DNA from: an uncultured Prevotella sp.
Lineage (GTDB): Bacteria; Bacteroidota; Bacteroidia; Bacteroidales; Bacteroidaceae
Direction: 5' to 3'
Length of the DNA: 64,000 bases
NCBI GenBank assembly: GCA_900551055.1
Contig: URUK01000008.1
Span: 1 to 64,000 of the forward strand
Shown here: one piece after another, positions 25,224 to 33,724 of the stretch
How positions within the stretch are numbered: the stretch's first letter is position 1
How the letters are laid out: every line of letters begins with the position of its first letter
Notes under the pieces: model-generated
Seen by the model: the letters and a program-made list of their open reading frames with translations, nothing else
What the model was told of the DNA's origin: nothing
Databases searched by the model: none
Program-made: the position numbers and the translations under genes

Positions 25224-25774
25224 CTTATCCTGTCTTTGTTCTTGTTGGCAAAGTCTTTCCAGCTGCCGTATTTTTTGTCTGTGGCTGGCGTTCCGGCCTG
25301 CATGAAGTGGCAGTACGCCGCGGCAAGTGCGTCGGTTGCGTCCATAAACGGGTTTATGTCTTTGTCTTTTATGTTGAGCAGACGTTGCAACATTCCTGCT
25401 ACCTGTTCTTTTGAGGCTGCTCCTTGGCCGGTTATCGCCAGCTTGATTTTCATCGGTGCGTATTCATGTATGGGAACATCGTGGTGTATGGCGGCGGCAA
25501 TGGCGACGCCTTGTGCGCGTCCGAGTTTGAGCATAGACTGTATGTTTTTGCCGAAAAAAGGGGCTTCTATAGCCATTTCGTCGGGCAGAAACTCATCAAT
25601 AAGGCCGGTTATACGTTCGAAAATACGTCCCAAGCGAAGATACGGGTCGTGTATTTTCCGCATGTCGATGACTCCCATTGCCATCATTGACGCCTTGTTG
25701 CCGCGCACTTTCAGCAGTCCGTAACCCATGACGTTTGTACCCGGGTCGATGCCCATTATTATTTTCTCGGTCAT
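25208..25774 (-). CDS. ruvC: Holliday junction resolvase RuvC
   Basis: A 188-residue endonuclease that cuts four-way junctions as part of RuvABC. The catalytic acids are visible: Asp in IMGIDPGTNVMGYG near residue 9, Glu in EMAIEAPFFGKN near 69, and the C-terminal pair in DATDALAAAYCH near 143-147. The C-terminus is about 15 residues longer than in E. coli RuvC. It starts 3 bp after the MBL hydrolase stop and overlaps the ABC ATPase, so it is part of a tight minus-strand operon. Confidence 0.95.
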   Translation of the reverse strand: MTEKIIMGIDPGTNVMGYGLLKVRGNKASMMAMGVIDMRKIHDPYLRLGRIFERITGLIDEFLPDEMAIEAPFFGKNIQSMLKLGRAQGVAIAAAIHHDVPIHEYAPMKIKLAITGQGAASKEQVAGMLQRLLNIKDKDINPFMDATDALAAAYCHFMQAGTPATDKKYGSWKDFANKNKDRIRCNGL

Positions 25775-25777
25775 GTA

Positions 25778-26428
25778 TTACCAGTTTGCGTTGAGATACG
25801 GATTGTTTGCAATTTCGTCTTTCATCGTAGTGCGCCCTCCGTGGCCTGGAAGTATCACCGTATCGGCAGGGAGTGTTTGTGCGATATGTTGCAGACTTTG
25901 CATTATATTGTCAAAGTCGCCGAGTTCAAGGTCGGTGCGTCCTATGCTCATCTGGAACAGCGTGTCGCCTGAAAAAGCCAGATTTTCTTCCTTGCAATAA
26001 AAGAATACCGAACCGGGAGTGTGTCCTGGAGTGCCTATTATGTCAAATGTGTGGTTGCCGAAAGCCACCTTTTCGCCGTTTTCTATATGCTTGCCGACGT
26101 TGGGAAAATCGTTTCCGCAGTCAACACCGATGAACGCTTTGGCCTGTTTCCCGAGCTTGTCCATCAGCGGTTGGTCGGCTTTGCTTACTTCGGGATGTAG
26201 CTTGAAAGTGTCAAATATGAACTTGTTGCCGAAGTTATGGTCAATGTGTCCGTGTGTGCAAAGCAGGTGCTTGGGCTTCAGATTGTTGTCTTTCACATAA
26301 TCTGCAATGGCTTTTTTCTCCTCATTGAAAAACGCTCCGCAGTCAATTATGACGCATTCGCCAGTCTCGTCGCTGACGATATAGCAGTTTTCTTGGAACA
26401 TGTTGCAGACGAACCGTTGGATTTTCAT
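25778..26428 (-). CDS. Metallo-beta-lactamase-fold hydrolase (glyoxalase II-like)
   Basis: A 216-residue cytosolic hydrolase. The zinc motif THGHIDHNFG near residue 57 gives HxHxDH; further ligands are His in GTPGHTPGSVFFY, Asp in FSGDTLFQ and His in ILPGHGGRTT. The family covers hydroxyacylglutathione hydrolases and related thioesterases, and the substrate is not assigned. The ATG at 26428 is preferred to one 81 bp upstream, because homologues begin with the strand MKIQRFVCNMFQEN. Confidence 0.85.
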   Translation of the reverse strand: MKIQRFVCNMFQENCYIVSDETGECVIIDCGAFFNEEKKAIADYVKDNNLKPKHLLCTHGHIDHNFGNKFIFDTFKLHPEVSKADQPLMDKLGKQAKAFIGVDCGNDFPNVGKHIENGEKVAFGNHTFDIIGTPGHTPGSVFFYCKEENLAFSGDTLFQMSIGRTDLELGDFDNIMQSLQHIAQTLPADTVILPGHGGRTTMKDEIANNPYLNANW

Positions 26429-26469
26429 ATCACCGAAGTTTCTTTTTACCTTTGTATTGGCGCGCTTGT

Positions 26470-27090
26470 TTAAAGCGGCAAGTAAATCAAGTATTTTTGT
26501 TTGAACCACTCTTCGCTGAACATTGAGCTAAGTTCTGTGGTGTCTATGATGTGTTTGAATTTCCTGACTTCCATGTCTACGTTGCCACCTTTCAGGCATA
26601 ACAGTCCGTTGGGCAATGAGTTTCGTTGAGCCTTGGTGATGTTTTTCCTTACAAGTTTGGCAAGGTCGGGGAGTGGCATAACGGCTCTGCTTACAACAAA
26701 GTCGTATTTGCCGGTCTCGTCTTCGCCTCTTAAATGTGCGGTCTCGCAGTTCTCCAAGCCAATGGCTTTTGCCACTTCCTGCACTACGAGTATCTTTTTC
26801 CCCGTGCCGTCAATCAGTTTGAAACGAGTGTCGGGAAACATTATGGCGAGCGGTATGCCAGGGAAGCCGCCTCCTGTACCGAGATCGAGGACTTTTGTCC
26901 CAGGCCTGAACTTTATCGCTTTGGCTATTGCGAGCGAATGGAGCACATGGTGCTCGTAAAGAAAATCAATGTCTTTTCTTGATATGACGTTGATTTTGCT
27001 GTTCCAGTCGTGGTACAAATTGTCAAGCGCGGCAAACTGCTCACGCTGTTTTTGGGTAATGTCAGGGAAATATTTTAATATAATATCCAT
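26470..27090 (-). CDS. rsmG: 16S rRNA (guanine-527-N7)-methyltransferase
   Basis: A 206-residue SAM-dependent methyltransferase. The SAM-binding VLDLGTGGGFPGIPLAI near residue 70, the following FKLIDGTGKKI, and FVVSRAVMPLPDL are RsmG signatures. The N-terminal helix with NVISRKDIDFLYEHHVLHSL is also typical. Loss of RsmG in other bacteria gives low-level streptomycin resistance. The gene lies 41 bp ahead of the MBL gene on the same strand and likely shares its transcript. Confidence 0.96.
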   Translation of the reverse strand: MDIILKYFPDITQKQREQFAALDNLYHDWNSKINVISRKDIDFLYEHHVLHSLAIAKAIKFRPGTKVLDLGTGGGFPGIPLAIMFPDTRFKLIDGTGKKILVVQEVAKAIGLENCETAHLRGEDETGKYDFVVSRAVMPLPDLAKLVRKNITKAQRNSLPNGLLCLKGGNVDMEVRKFKHIIDTTELSSMFSEEWFKQKYLIYLPL

Positions 27091-27157
27091 ATCTTATATT
27101 GATGAAACGTTGCACATATGCAAGTTTTTCAGTTTTAAATCAGTATGTTCCTATATG

Positions 27158-27973
27158 CTATTTCTTCAGCAGACGTTCCATGTCTTCGTTTTTTATTGAA
27201 ACCCTGATTTCACCTTCTGCGTGGCAGGCGATTTCGTCCGGGGAATATATAAAGGTAATGTCATCCTTGCCAATGATAAAGTTATCAGGTGCGTATACGT
27301 CAATGCCGGAGAAAATCGTCTTTTCATGCAGACCCTCTATGCCGTTGACCTCGTATTTGTCGCACAACGCCTTTACTATCAGATCGTTAAGCTCTTCGTC
27401 AAATCCGGGCACGAACAGGTCTTTTAGCGACACTATCTTGCCTGTGGAAATGTCGATGTTCCTTGCTATTACGACAGAGTTACCGTGGGCTCCGCCGCCA
27501 TACGAATATACATTCGCAATGTAAGTGAAGTATTTGTCGTTGTCGTCAATAACGTATGTCTTCACGATATAGTCGCAATTGAACGAAGCTCCGCCGCCTA
27601 CGGCCCTGTAAATTTCGCCGTAATCCTGCCTGTATTCGGCGAGATACCTTTTAACGAACGAGTCAACGGCCATTTCGGGGCTTATCTTTTCAGATGTTAT
27701 CGAGAAATAGTCAGGGCTGAGTATGCCGGAGCGTATGATTGAATCGTTTATCATGTCTGCGTTCTTGCCTTTGGCGTATGTCAGGCACAGGCTGACATGG
27801 CATCGCGGTCCGGCTGTATCTTCGGTCAATGACAGGGTTGAATCCACCTTTATACTGTCAAACGTAATGCTGTCACTGGCGTTGCCTCTTTTGCCTGTGT
27901 TGCCTCCGCAAGAGGCGGTAAACAGTGCGGCCGCCAACAAAATGGACGGAGCGGAGAAAAGTTTTTTCTTCAT
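27158..27973 (-). CDS. Lipoprotein with DUF4163/DUF3298 (RsiV-like) domain
   Basis: A 271-residue predicted lipoprotein. MKKKLFSAPSILLAAALFTASC gives a lipobox ending at the Cys near 22 (described by its positively charged start and TASC). Residues 60-265 fit the DUF4163 plus DUF3298 arrangement: a YAKGKNADMIND strand, FNCDYIVKTYVID, and the closing SYGGGAHGNS...ISLKDLF pattern, seen also in the RsiV anti-sigma factor. No lysozyme-sensing role can be claimed. The ATG at 27973 follows an A-rich leader; an upstream frame without signal features was rejected. Confidence 0.75.
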   Translation of the reverse strand: MKKKLFSAPSILLAAALFTASCGGNTGKRGNASDSITFDSIKVDSTLSLTEDTAGPRCHVSLCLTYAKGKNADMINDSIIRSGILSPDYFSITSEKISPEMAVDSFVKRYLAEYRQDYGEIYRAVGGGASFNCDYIVKTYVIDDNDKYFTYIANVYSYGGGAHGNSVVIARNIDISTGKIVSLKDLFVPGFDEELNDLIVKALCDKYEVNGIEGLHEKTIFSGIDVYAPDNFIIGKDDITFIYSPDEIACHAEGEIRVSIKNEDMERLLKK

Positions 27974-28063
27974 AATAAGAACTTGTGTCGTTAATGTTAA
28001 TTGAAAAGCGCAGCCTTTGTCGTTGCTGCGGCAGTATTCTCGCATTGTAAATATATCAATCTG

Positions 28064-28071
28064 CAAAGATA
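28064..28071 (-). promoter_or_regulatory. -7 element of the lipoprotein-rsmG operon
   Basis: Reads TATCTTTG on the minus strand, about 90 bp before the lipoprotein ATG. Two TTG/TTTG candidates lie 14 and 18 bp upstream, both short of the usual 20. Confidence 0.45.
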
Positions 28072-28214
28072 ATATAAAAAAACGACAAACAAGAGTTGCG
28101 GCGTATTTTATGGCTTAAAATACATTTTCGCCGCATGTCTCCCATCTATTTTGGTAGCTATTTCCGAGACAATTGGCAACCTACGTGCAAGGCGTTGATA
28201 ATCAGCCTGTTTCC

Positions 28215-28312
28215 AATATGTGGCTTTTTGCCTTGTAAAATGACGCATATTGCGTTCCAAAAGAAGGCCTTTTGCATCGCGAAAGGTGGCCTATTGTAAA
28301 ATGACGTCTTGC
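28215..28312. repeat. 22-bp register repeat array, cluster E
   Basis: Units begin at 28215, 28237, 28259 and 28281, each 22 bp apart, then at 28298 after a 5-bp shortening of the linker. Cores include AAAATGACGCATATT, AAAAGAAGGCCTTTT and GAAAGGTGGCCTATT, with linkers GCCTTGT, GCGTTCC and GCATCGC. It sits between divergent promoters. The rest of 27974-28517 holds only the promoters listed. Confidence 0.8.
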
Positions 28313-28403
28313 TGTCGGAGTTTTTGAAGGTCGGCACCGGGTACAATTTAGGTATAAAGACAGGAAAACGGCAGTTACATGTTGTTATGTCTTATAAAAT
28401 GAT

Positions 28404-28411
28404 TACTTTTG
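28404..28411 (+). promoter_or_regulatory. -7 element upstream of the HAD phosphatase gene
   Basis: TACTTTTG, with TTG 19 bp upstream at 28382-28384. It leaves a leader of about 100 nt before the ATG at 28518. Confidence 0.5.
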
Positions 28412-28517
28412 CAGCGCAATTCAAAACAAGGTCTGGCATGATATTGCCATGCCACATATCGCAGTTGTTGCGCTGTGAAGGTAATGGCAAGTCGTTTTTC
28501 AGACGGTATTAAAAATT

Positions 28518-29171
28518 ATGGCCGATAAAAGGAAAATAAGTGCTGCGCTGTTCGATTTGGACGGTGTGGTGTTTGATACGGAAAGTCAGTACACGGTCTT
28601 TTGGGGTGGACAGTTCAGGTTGTATCATCCTGACAAGCCCGGGCTTGAGCATAAGATAAAAGGGCAGACGCTAACCCAGATATTTGACGTGTGGTTTTCA
28701 AACATGAAGGACGAGCAGGCCAAGATTGTGGCCCGTCTTGACGAGTTTGAACGCAATATGAAGTTCGAGTACGTCTGCGGCTTTACAGATTTCATTGCCG
28801 ACCTGCGCGACAGCGGCGTTAAGACGGCCGTTGTCACGAGCTCAAACCAGATGAAGATGAAGTCTGTATATGTGGCTCGTCCCGAATTTAAGGGCATGTT
28901 TGATGCCGTGCTTACTTCAGAATGCTTTGAACGCAGCAAGCCCGACCCAGACCCTTATGTTAGGGGAGCAGCCCTGCTCGGACTGGAGCGTGACGCATGT
29001 GTGGTGTTTGAGGATAGTTTCAACGGCTTGAAATCCGGACGTGCGGCAGGCATGGCTGTGGTTGGGCTTTCGACCACAAACAGCCCAGAGGCAATACGTC
29101 CGTATTGTGACTGCGTGATACCTGATTATCACGGGCTCGACTTTAACAAACTATGTTCAATATTATTGTAA
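28518..29171 (+). CDS. HAD-family hydrolase (beta-phosphoglucomutase/phosphatase-like)
   Basis: A 217-residue HAD subfamily I enzyme. Motif I is ALFDLDGVVFDTES near residue 10 with both Asp residues, motif II is TSSN near 113, motif III is the Lys in SKPDPDPYVRGA, and motif IV is VVFEDSFNGLKSGRAAGM. The helical cap between motif I and II (residues 18-85) is the C1 type found in beta-phosphoglucomutase and phosphoglycolate phosphatase. The substrate cannot be set by sequence alone. It is transcribed from its own promoter, ahead of panB. Confidence 0.85.
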   Translation: MADKRKISAALFDLDGVVFDTESQYTVFWGGQFRLYHPDKPGLEHKIKGQTLTQIFDVWFSNMKDEQAKIVARLDEFERNMKFEYVCGFTDFIADLRDSGVKTAVVTSSNQMKMKSVYVARPEFKGMFDAVLTSECFERSKPDPDPYVRGAALLGLERDACVVFEDSFNGLKSGRAAGMAVVGLSTTNSPEAIRPYCDCVIPDYHGLDFNKLCSILL

Positions 29172-29269
29172 GTGTTTTGTTCCCAGGAATTTAATGATAT
29201 TAATTAAAGTTATATTGTAAGTCTATTTCGGACGCATTTGTTTTAATAAACATCAAAAAACATTGGACT

Positions 29270-30091
29270 ATGTCAGGATATTTAGTTAGCGATACGCGCA
29301 AAGTTACAACACACAGGTTTATAGAAATGAAGCAGCGCGGAGAGAAAATCTCCATGCTTACGGCGTATGATTTCACTACGGCAGGCATCGTTGACGGTGC
29401 GGGAGTCGACGGAATACTTATAGGTGACTCTGCATCCAATGTCATGGTAGGCAATACAACCACGCTGCCTATGACCGTGGAACAGATGATATACCATGCA
29501 AGGGCGGTAGTAAACGGAGTCAAACGTGCCCTCGTAGTGTGTGACATGCCTTTCGGAAGCTATCAAGTTGACCGGAAAGAGGGCGTGAAGAACGCCATAC
29601 GTATAATGAAAGAGAGTGGGTGCGACGCGCTCAAACTTGAAGGCGGAGAAGAAATCATAGACACTGTAAAAGGTATACTTGATGCCGGAATACCCGTCAT
29701 GGGACATCTCGGACTTACCCCACAGAGCATCAACAAGTTTGGAACATATGCCGTGCGCGCCAAGGATGAGGCTGAAGCGGAAAAACTTATGGCCGATGCA
29801 AGGCTGTTAAGTGAGACTGGATGTTTCAGTGTTGTGCTGGAGAAAGTGCCTGCCGCACTTGCCGCCGAGGTCTCAAAGGCCATTACTGTGCCGACAATAG
29901 GTATTGGTGCCGGCGCTGGTACGGACGGCCAGGTGCTTGTAGTGGCTGACATGCTTGGCATGACAAAGGGCTTCAATCCGCGCTTCTTGCGCCGTTATGC
30001 CGACCTTAACACTGTAATGACTGATGCCATCGGGCAGTATGTTGCCGATGTTAAGGACGGGGCTTTCCCAACAGCAGACGAGGCATATTGA
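29270..30091 (+). CDS. panB: 3-methyl-2-oxobutanoate hydroxymethyltransferase
   Basis: A 273-residue enzyme of pantothenate synthesis that adds a hydroxymethyl group from methylene-tetrahydrofolate to ketoisovalerate, giving ketopantoate. ISMLTAYDFTTAGIVDGAGV near residue 25, GDSASNVMVGNTTT with the metal Asp, MPFGSYQVDR, and the GHLGLTPQS and IGIGAGAGTDGQVLV segments are all diagnostic. Length is standard. The TGATG overlap with the next gene couples it to an MFS transporter. No panC, panD or panE lies in the window. Confidence 0.97.
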   Translation: MSGYLVSDTRKVTTHRFIEMKQRGEKISMLTAYDFTTAGIVDGAGVDGILIGDSASNVMVGNTTTLPMTVEQMIYHARAVVNGVKRALVVCDMPFGSYQVDRKEGVKNAIRIMKESGCDALKLEGGEEIIDTVKGILDAGIPVMGHLGLTPQSINKFGTYAVRAKDEAEAEKLMADARLLSETGCFSVVLEKVPAALAAEVSKAITVPTIGIGAGAGTDGQVLVVADMLGMTKGFNPRFLRRYADLNTVMTDAIGQYVADVKDGAFPTADEAY

Positions 30092-31272
30092 TGGATACAC
30101 AGAACACTCCCGTACATGTAAGGCTTTGGCACAGGGACTTCTGGCTTATGGCAGTGGCCAGCCTGTTGCTGACAGCGGCCATGTATCTACCCTTGCCGTT
30201 GCTCCCGGCATGGATGATACAGGTATATGGATGCTCCCCTGTTGAAGCGGCGGCATGCACGGGGCTGCCTGGCGTAGGCGTGTTCCTGCTCGGATGTTTC
30301 TGCTCCTATCTCGTTCAGCGTTACCGGCGCAATATGGTTTGCATATATTCCGTCATCGCCGTCGCTGTGTGTTTCTATGTTTTACAGTGGCTTCAGGGCG
30401 GAGCGGAGACTGCGGCCGGTGCTTTTTGCATCGTGGCTGTTGTACGGTTGGTGCAGGGGGCACTGTTCGGTTTGGCGCAGATGGTGCTGTCGAGCACGCT
30501 CATTATTGATACTTGCGAGTCGTTTCGCCGTACTGAAGCCAACTATTCGGCGGCATGGTTCTCGCGGATAGCGTTGTCGTTAGGGCCTATGGCGGCTCTT
30601 CTTTTGGCACCGATGATGGGCTTTGGCGGCGTGATGCTTGCCGGTTCGGTGTTGTGCGTGTTTGCTGTACTACTCATATTTGTAGTCAAATTCCCGTTCA
30701 AGGCCCCTGAGGAAATAGTCCGCCATGTATCAACCGACCGCTTTTTCCTGCCTCAAGGCAAATGGCTTTTTGCTAACCTGATGCTTGTAATGGCGTCAGT
30801 CGGGCTGATTTTCTCAATAAGCGGCACTGTGCGCTTTTACGGAATGTTGTCAGTGGGGTTTGTTTTGTCTCTGCTGGCAGCCCGCTTTGTTTTCGTCAAT
30901 GCAGAGCTTAAGAGCGAGGCTGTTACGGGGATGGCGCTTATAATCGCGGCATTGCTCGTTATGTTGTCAGGCGACGGAGGCGCAGTGTATTCGCTTGTGC
31001 CGGTGCTTGTAGGTTGTGGAGTGGGAGTTGTAGGTTCACGTTTCCTGCTGTTTTTCATAAAACTGAGTCCGCATTGCAAGCGCGGAACTTCCCAAAGCAC
31101 ATATTTCCTGGCTTGTGAATCGGGGCTGTCTTTGGGCTTGTTCCTCGGCTATGGCTTTTTCCATAGCGATGTTCATGGCGCATTGGTTCTGTCGTTGGCA
31201 TTGTGTTGCATAGCTTTGGCCATGTATCTGGCATTTACCCACGGCTGGTATGTCAGGCACAAGAACAGGTAG
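30091..31272 (+). CDS. MFS transporter coupled to panB
   Basis: A 393-residue integral membrane protein with about twelve hydrophobic helices. It carries loose MFS features, such as the SYLVQRYRRNMVCIYSV loop between helices 2 and 3 and a long mid-loop near residue 195-220. The start is the ATG at 30091, whose A is also the last base of the panB stop (TGATG). Translational coupling suggests a link with pantothenate or ketopantoate export or uptake, but that is inference; it could equally be a general drug-type exporter. Confidence 0.75.
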   Translation: MDTQNTPVHVRLWHRDFWLMAVASLLLTAAMYLPLPLLPAWMIQVYGCSPVEAAACTGLPGVGVFLLGCFCSYLVQRYRRNMVCIYSVIAVAVCFYVLQWLQGGAETAAGAFCIVAVVRLVQGALFGLAQMVLSSTLIIDTCESFRRTEANYSAAWFSRIALSLGPMAALLLAPMMGFGGVMLAGSVLCVFAVLLIFVVKFPFKAPEEIVRHVSTDRFFLPQGKWLFANLMLVMASVGLIFSISGTVRFYGMLSVGFVLSLLAARFVFVNAELKSEAVTGMALIIAALLVMLSGDGGAVYSLVPVLVGCGVGVVGSRFLLFFIKLSPHCKRGTSQSTYFLACESGLSLGLFLGYGFFHSDVHGALVLSLALCCIALAMYLAFTHGWYVRHKNR

Positions 31273-31334
31273 GGCCGTTATTTGTGCTATGATTGATAAC
31301 TTGTTGATTTACAGATATTTATTGCTGGTTTCGC

Positions 31335-31415
31335 CAAACGTGTTCTTTTGCATTGCAAAAGGACACGTTTTGTATGTTAAAATGCCACCTTTTGCTTTGT
31401 AAAAGATGGTCTTTT
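31335..31415. repeat. 22-bp register repeat array, cluster F
   Basis: Units start at 31335, 31357, 31379 and 31401. Cores are CAAACGTGTTCTTTT, AAAAGGACACGTTTT, AAAATGCCACCTTTT and AAAAGATGGTCTTTT, with linkers GCATTGC, GTATGTT and GCTTTGT. Units 1 and 2 with the linker form a near-perfect hairpin of about 17 bp with one G-T pair. The remaining part of 31273-31609 holds the promoter below. Confidence 0.9.
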
Positions 31416-31543
31416 GCAATACGTCCGGTTGTGCATCGGGATGTGTGTGCAGACGATGCCGTTGCTTATTCGTTTCAATATGCCAACAATATGTTTCAAT
31501 TTCCAGGTTTTTCTAAAGGCACGTCCTATTTATCCGGATTAGC

Positions 31544-31575
31544 TTTGCTTGGATAAGAATTTCTTATTATATTTG
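31544..31575 (+). promoter_or_regulatory. Promoter of the DUF4491-rlmH operon
   Basis: TTTG at 31544-31547, 20-bp spacer, TATATTTG at 31568-31575: a full consensus match, 35 bp before the DUF4491 start. Confidence 0.75.
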
Positions 31576-31609
31576 CAATCTGTAAGCATTCTAACGATAA
31601 CGAAAAACA

Positions 31610-31915
31610 ATGGTATTGTATTTTACGGGAATTGTCATCGCCATATCATGTTTTCTGATAATAGGATTGTTCCATCCGATAGTGATAAAGACAGAATATT
31701 ACACGGGTACAAAATATTGGTGGATGTTCCTTGTGGCAGGCTTGGCGTGTATTGCGGCCGCATTATTCATAGCAAACCCCATAGTGTCGGCGTTGCTCGG
31801 TATATTCGGGGCTTCATGCCTGTGGTCCATAAAAGAGCTGTTCGAACAGCGTGACAGGGTGATTAAAGGCTGGTTCCCGATGAATCCTAGACGGAAGGGC
31901 GAGTATCCGGCCTGA
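31610..31915 (+). CDS. DUF4491 small membrane protein
   Basis: A 101-residue protein with three hydrophobic helices (about 1-21, 39-55 and 57-73) and a basic C-terminal tail. FTGIVIAISCFLIIGLFHPIVIK with its HP pair, and the closing KELFEQRDRVIKGWFPMNP (described by its W-F-P-N-P end), mark the DUF4491 family of Bacteroidetes. Function unknown. The gene is followed after 20 bp by rlmH and shares its promoter; the conserved pairing could hint at a ribosome- or envelope-linked role but nothing firmer. Confidence 0.8.
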   Translation: MVLYFTGIVIAISCFLIIGLFHPIVIKTEYYTGTKYWWMFLVAGLACIAAALFIANPIVSALLGIFGASCLWSIKELFEQRDRVIKGWFPMNPRRKGEYPA

Positions 31916-31935
31916 AACATATACCACTTGAACAG

Positions 31936-32406
31936 ATGAAAACCACATTGCTGCTTGTAGGAAAGACTACCGGAAAGCTGTACGCCGAGGCAATCGAGGA
32001 CTATGCCGGGCGCATAAGTCATTATATACCTTTTAATATAAAGGTAATACCTGACTTGAAAAACAACAAGAACCTGACCGAGAACCAACAGAAAGAAAAG
32101 GAAGGAGAACTGATATTGAAGGCTATAGAGGACAAAAGCTTTGTGATGTTGCTTGACGAACATGGCAAGGAATATCGCAGTGTGGAATTTGCCTCGTGGC
32201 TTGAAAACAAGCAGCAGACTGCACGGAGTCTGACATTTGTAGTAGGCGGCCCTTATGGGTTTTCACAGTCGGTGTATGACAGGGCGGACGGGAAAGTGTC
32301 ACTTTCGCGCATGACATTGTCACACCAAATGGTCAGGCTTGTGTTTGTTGAGCAGATTTACCGTGCCTGCACGATAATAAAGAACGAGCCTTACCACCAC
32401 GAATGA
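31936..32406 (+). CDS. rlmH: 23S rRNA pseudouridine-1915 N3-methyltransferase
   Basis: A 156-residue SPOUT-class methyltransferase acting on 70S ribosomes. LLLVGKTTGKLYAEAIEDYAGRI, LDEHGKEYRSVEFASWL, FVVGGPYGFS near 103-112 and the LSRMTLSHQMVRLVFVEQIYRA knot region are diagnostic, and the conserved C-terminal YHHE ends the protein. Length is exact for the family. Confidence 0.97.
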   Translation: MKTTLLLVGKTTGKLYAEAIEDYAGRISHYIPFNIKVIPDLKNNKNLTENQQKEKEGELILKAIEDKSFVMLLDEHGKEYRSVEFASWLENKQQTARSLTFVVGGPYGFSQSVYDRADGKVSLSRMTLSHQMVRLVFVEQIYRACTIIKNEPYHHE

Positions 32407-32451
32407 AAGGTTATAGGGAAAACATTAAAACTTTTATAAAGACTTTTTGAT

Positions 32452-33633
32452 ATGGAAAAGACATGGAGATGGTTCGGCAAGAACGACAAGATAACCTTGT
32501 CTATGCTGAAACAAATCGGTGTGGAGGGTATTGTCACAGCCCTGCACGACGTTCCGAACGGAGAAGTTTGGACACGTGAGAAGATACGTGACTTGCGTGA
32601 ATATATCGAGAGTTATGGCATGCGCTGGTCTGTTGTGGAGAGTCTGCCGGTGTGCGAGAGTATCAAATATGCAGGCCCTGACCGCGACAGGCTGATTGAG
32701 AACTACAAGGAGAGCCTGAAAAACCTCGGCCTTGAAGGTGTGCACACCATCTGCTACAACTTTATGCCTGTACTCGATTGGGCGCGCACAGACCTTACAC
32801 ACCCCAATCCCGACGGTACGAGCAATCTTTACTTCAGCCATGCGCAGTTCGCATACTTCGACTGCTGTATACTGAAGCGAGAGGGGGCGGAAAAGGATTA
32901 CAGCCCGGAGGTGATGGCTGAAGTGGAAAAGCTGAAGCAGACAATGACTCCGGAGGACAATCATAAACTGGTGGACACAATCATAGTGAAGACACAGGGC
33001 TTTGTGAACGGAAATATTACCGAAAACGACGAACATCCTGTGGAGCTGTTCCGCCAGCTGCTTGACCTTTATAAGGGTATCACGAAAGACCAGCTTAGGG
33101 AAAACATGCGTTATTTCCTTGCCGCTATTATGCCTACGTGCAACGAATATGGAATGTATATGTGCGTGCATCCCGACGATCCACCGTTCCCCATCCTCGG
33201 CTTGCCGCGTATTGTTACGTGCGACGAGGACATCGAGTGGTTCCTCAAGGCTGTTGACGATCCGCATAATGGCCTTACTTTCTGTGCAGGTTCTTTGTCA
33301 GCCGGTGCACATAATAATGTTGTGGAATTGGCACGTAAGTATGCCGACCGCACTTGGTTCGTGCACATGCGTTCGTGCAAGGTGTTTCCCAATGGCGATT
33401 TTACCGAGGCTTCGCATCTTGGCGGACGTGCAGACCTTATCGAGCTTGCCCGCATTTTCGAGAAGACAAACCCGAAGCTGCCGATGCGCGTTGACCACGG
33501 CCCCAACATGCTTGGAGACGAAAACCGTGGATATAACGCAGGTTATACCTTCCTCGGACGTATGTTTGCGATGGGGCAGGTGCAGGGCATCCTCGCCACG
33601 GTTGACCGCGAACTGGGAATAAACCAAGAATAA
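32452..33633 (+). CDS. uxuA: Mannonate dehydratase
   Basis: A 393-residue TIM-barrel enzyme that dehydrates D-mannonate to 2-keto-3-deoxygluconate in the glucuronate branch. MEKTWRWFGKNDKITLSMLKQIG at the start, VEGIVTALHDVPNGEVW, ICYNFMPVLDWARTDL, the CVHPDDPPFPILGLPRIV segment and the late MRVDHGPNMLGDE contain the conserved metal-binding Cys, His and Asp residues of UxuA. It is followed by an SDR-type reductase and uxaB on the same strand. Next steps in the pathway, KDG kinase and KDPG aldolase, are encoded 13 kb away at 46975-48830. Confidence 0.97.
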   Translation: MEKTWRWFGKNDKITLSMLKQIGVEGIVTALHDVPNGEVWTREKIRDLREYIESYGMRWSVVESLPVCESIKYAGPDRDRLIENYKESLKNLGLEGVHTICYNFMPVLDWARTDLTHPNPDGTSNLYFSHAQFAYFDCCILKREGAEKDYSPEVMAEVEKLKQTMTPEDNHKLVDTIIVKTQGFVNGNITENDEHPVELFRQLLDLYKGITKDQLRENMRYFLAAIMPTCNEYGMYMCVHPDDPPFPILGLPRIVTCDEDIEWFLKAVDDPHNGLTFCAGSLSAGAHNNVVELARKYADRTWFVHMRSCKVFPNGDFTEASHLGGRADLIELARIFEKTNPKLPMRVDHGPNMLGDENRGYNAGYTFLGRMFAMGQVQGILATVDRELGINQE

Positions 33634-33724
33634 GAAGTTTATAATAAAGAACATACAGTAGCTTCATATAGGGCCGGCCGGTCAAGTTCGGCTTGTCGGC
33701 TTTACAATAAAAACTTTAGAAACC

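Noticed and set aside
32434..33267. 277-codon minus-strand frame opposite uxuA, and a similar 288-codon one opposite the SDR gene
   Set aside because: Both mirror genes with intact active-site motifs and have no motifs of their own.
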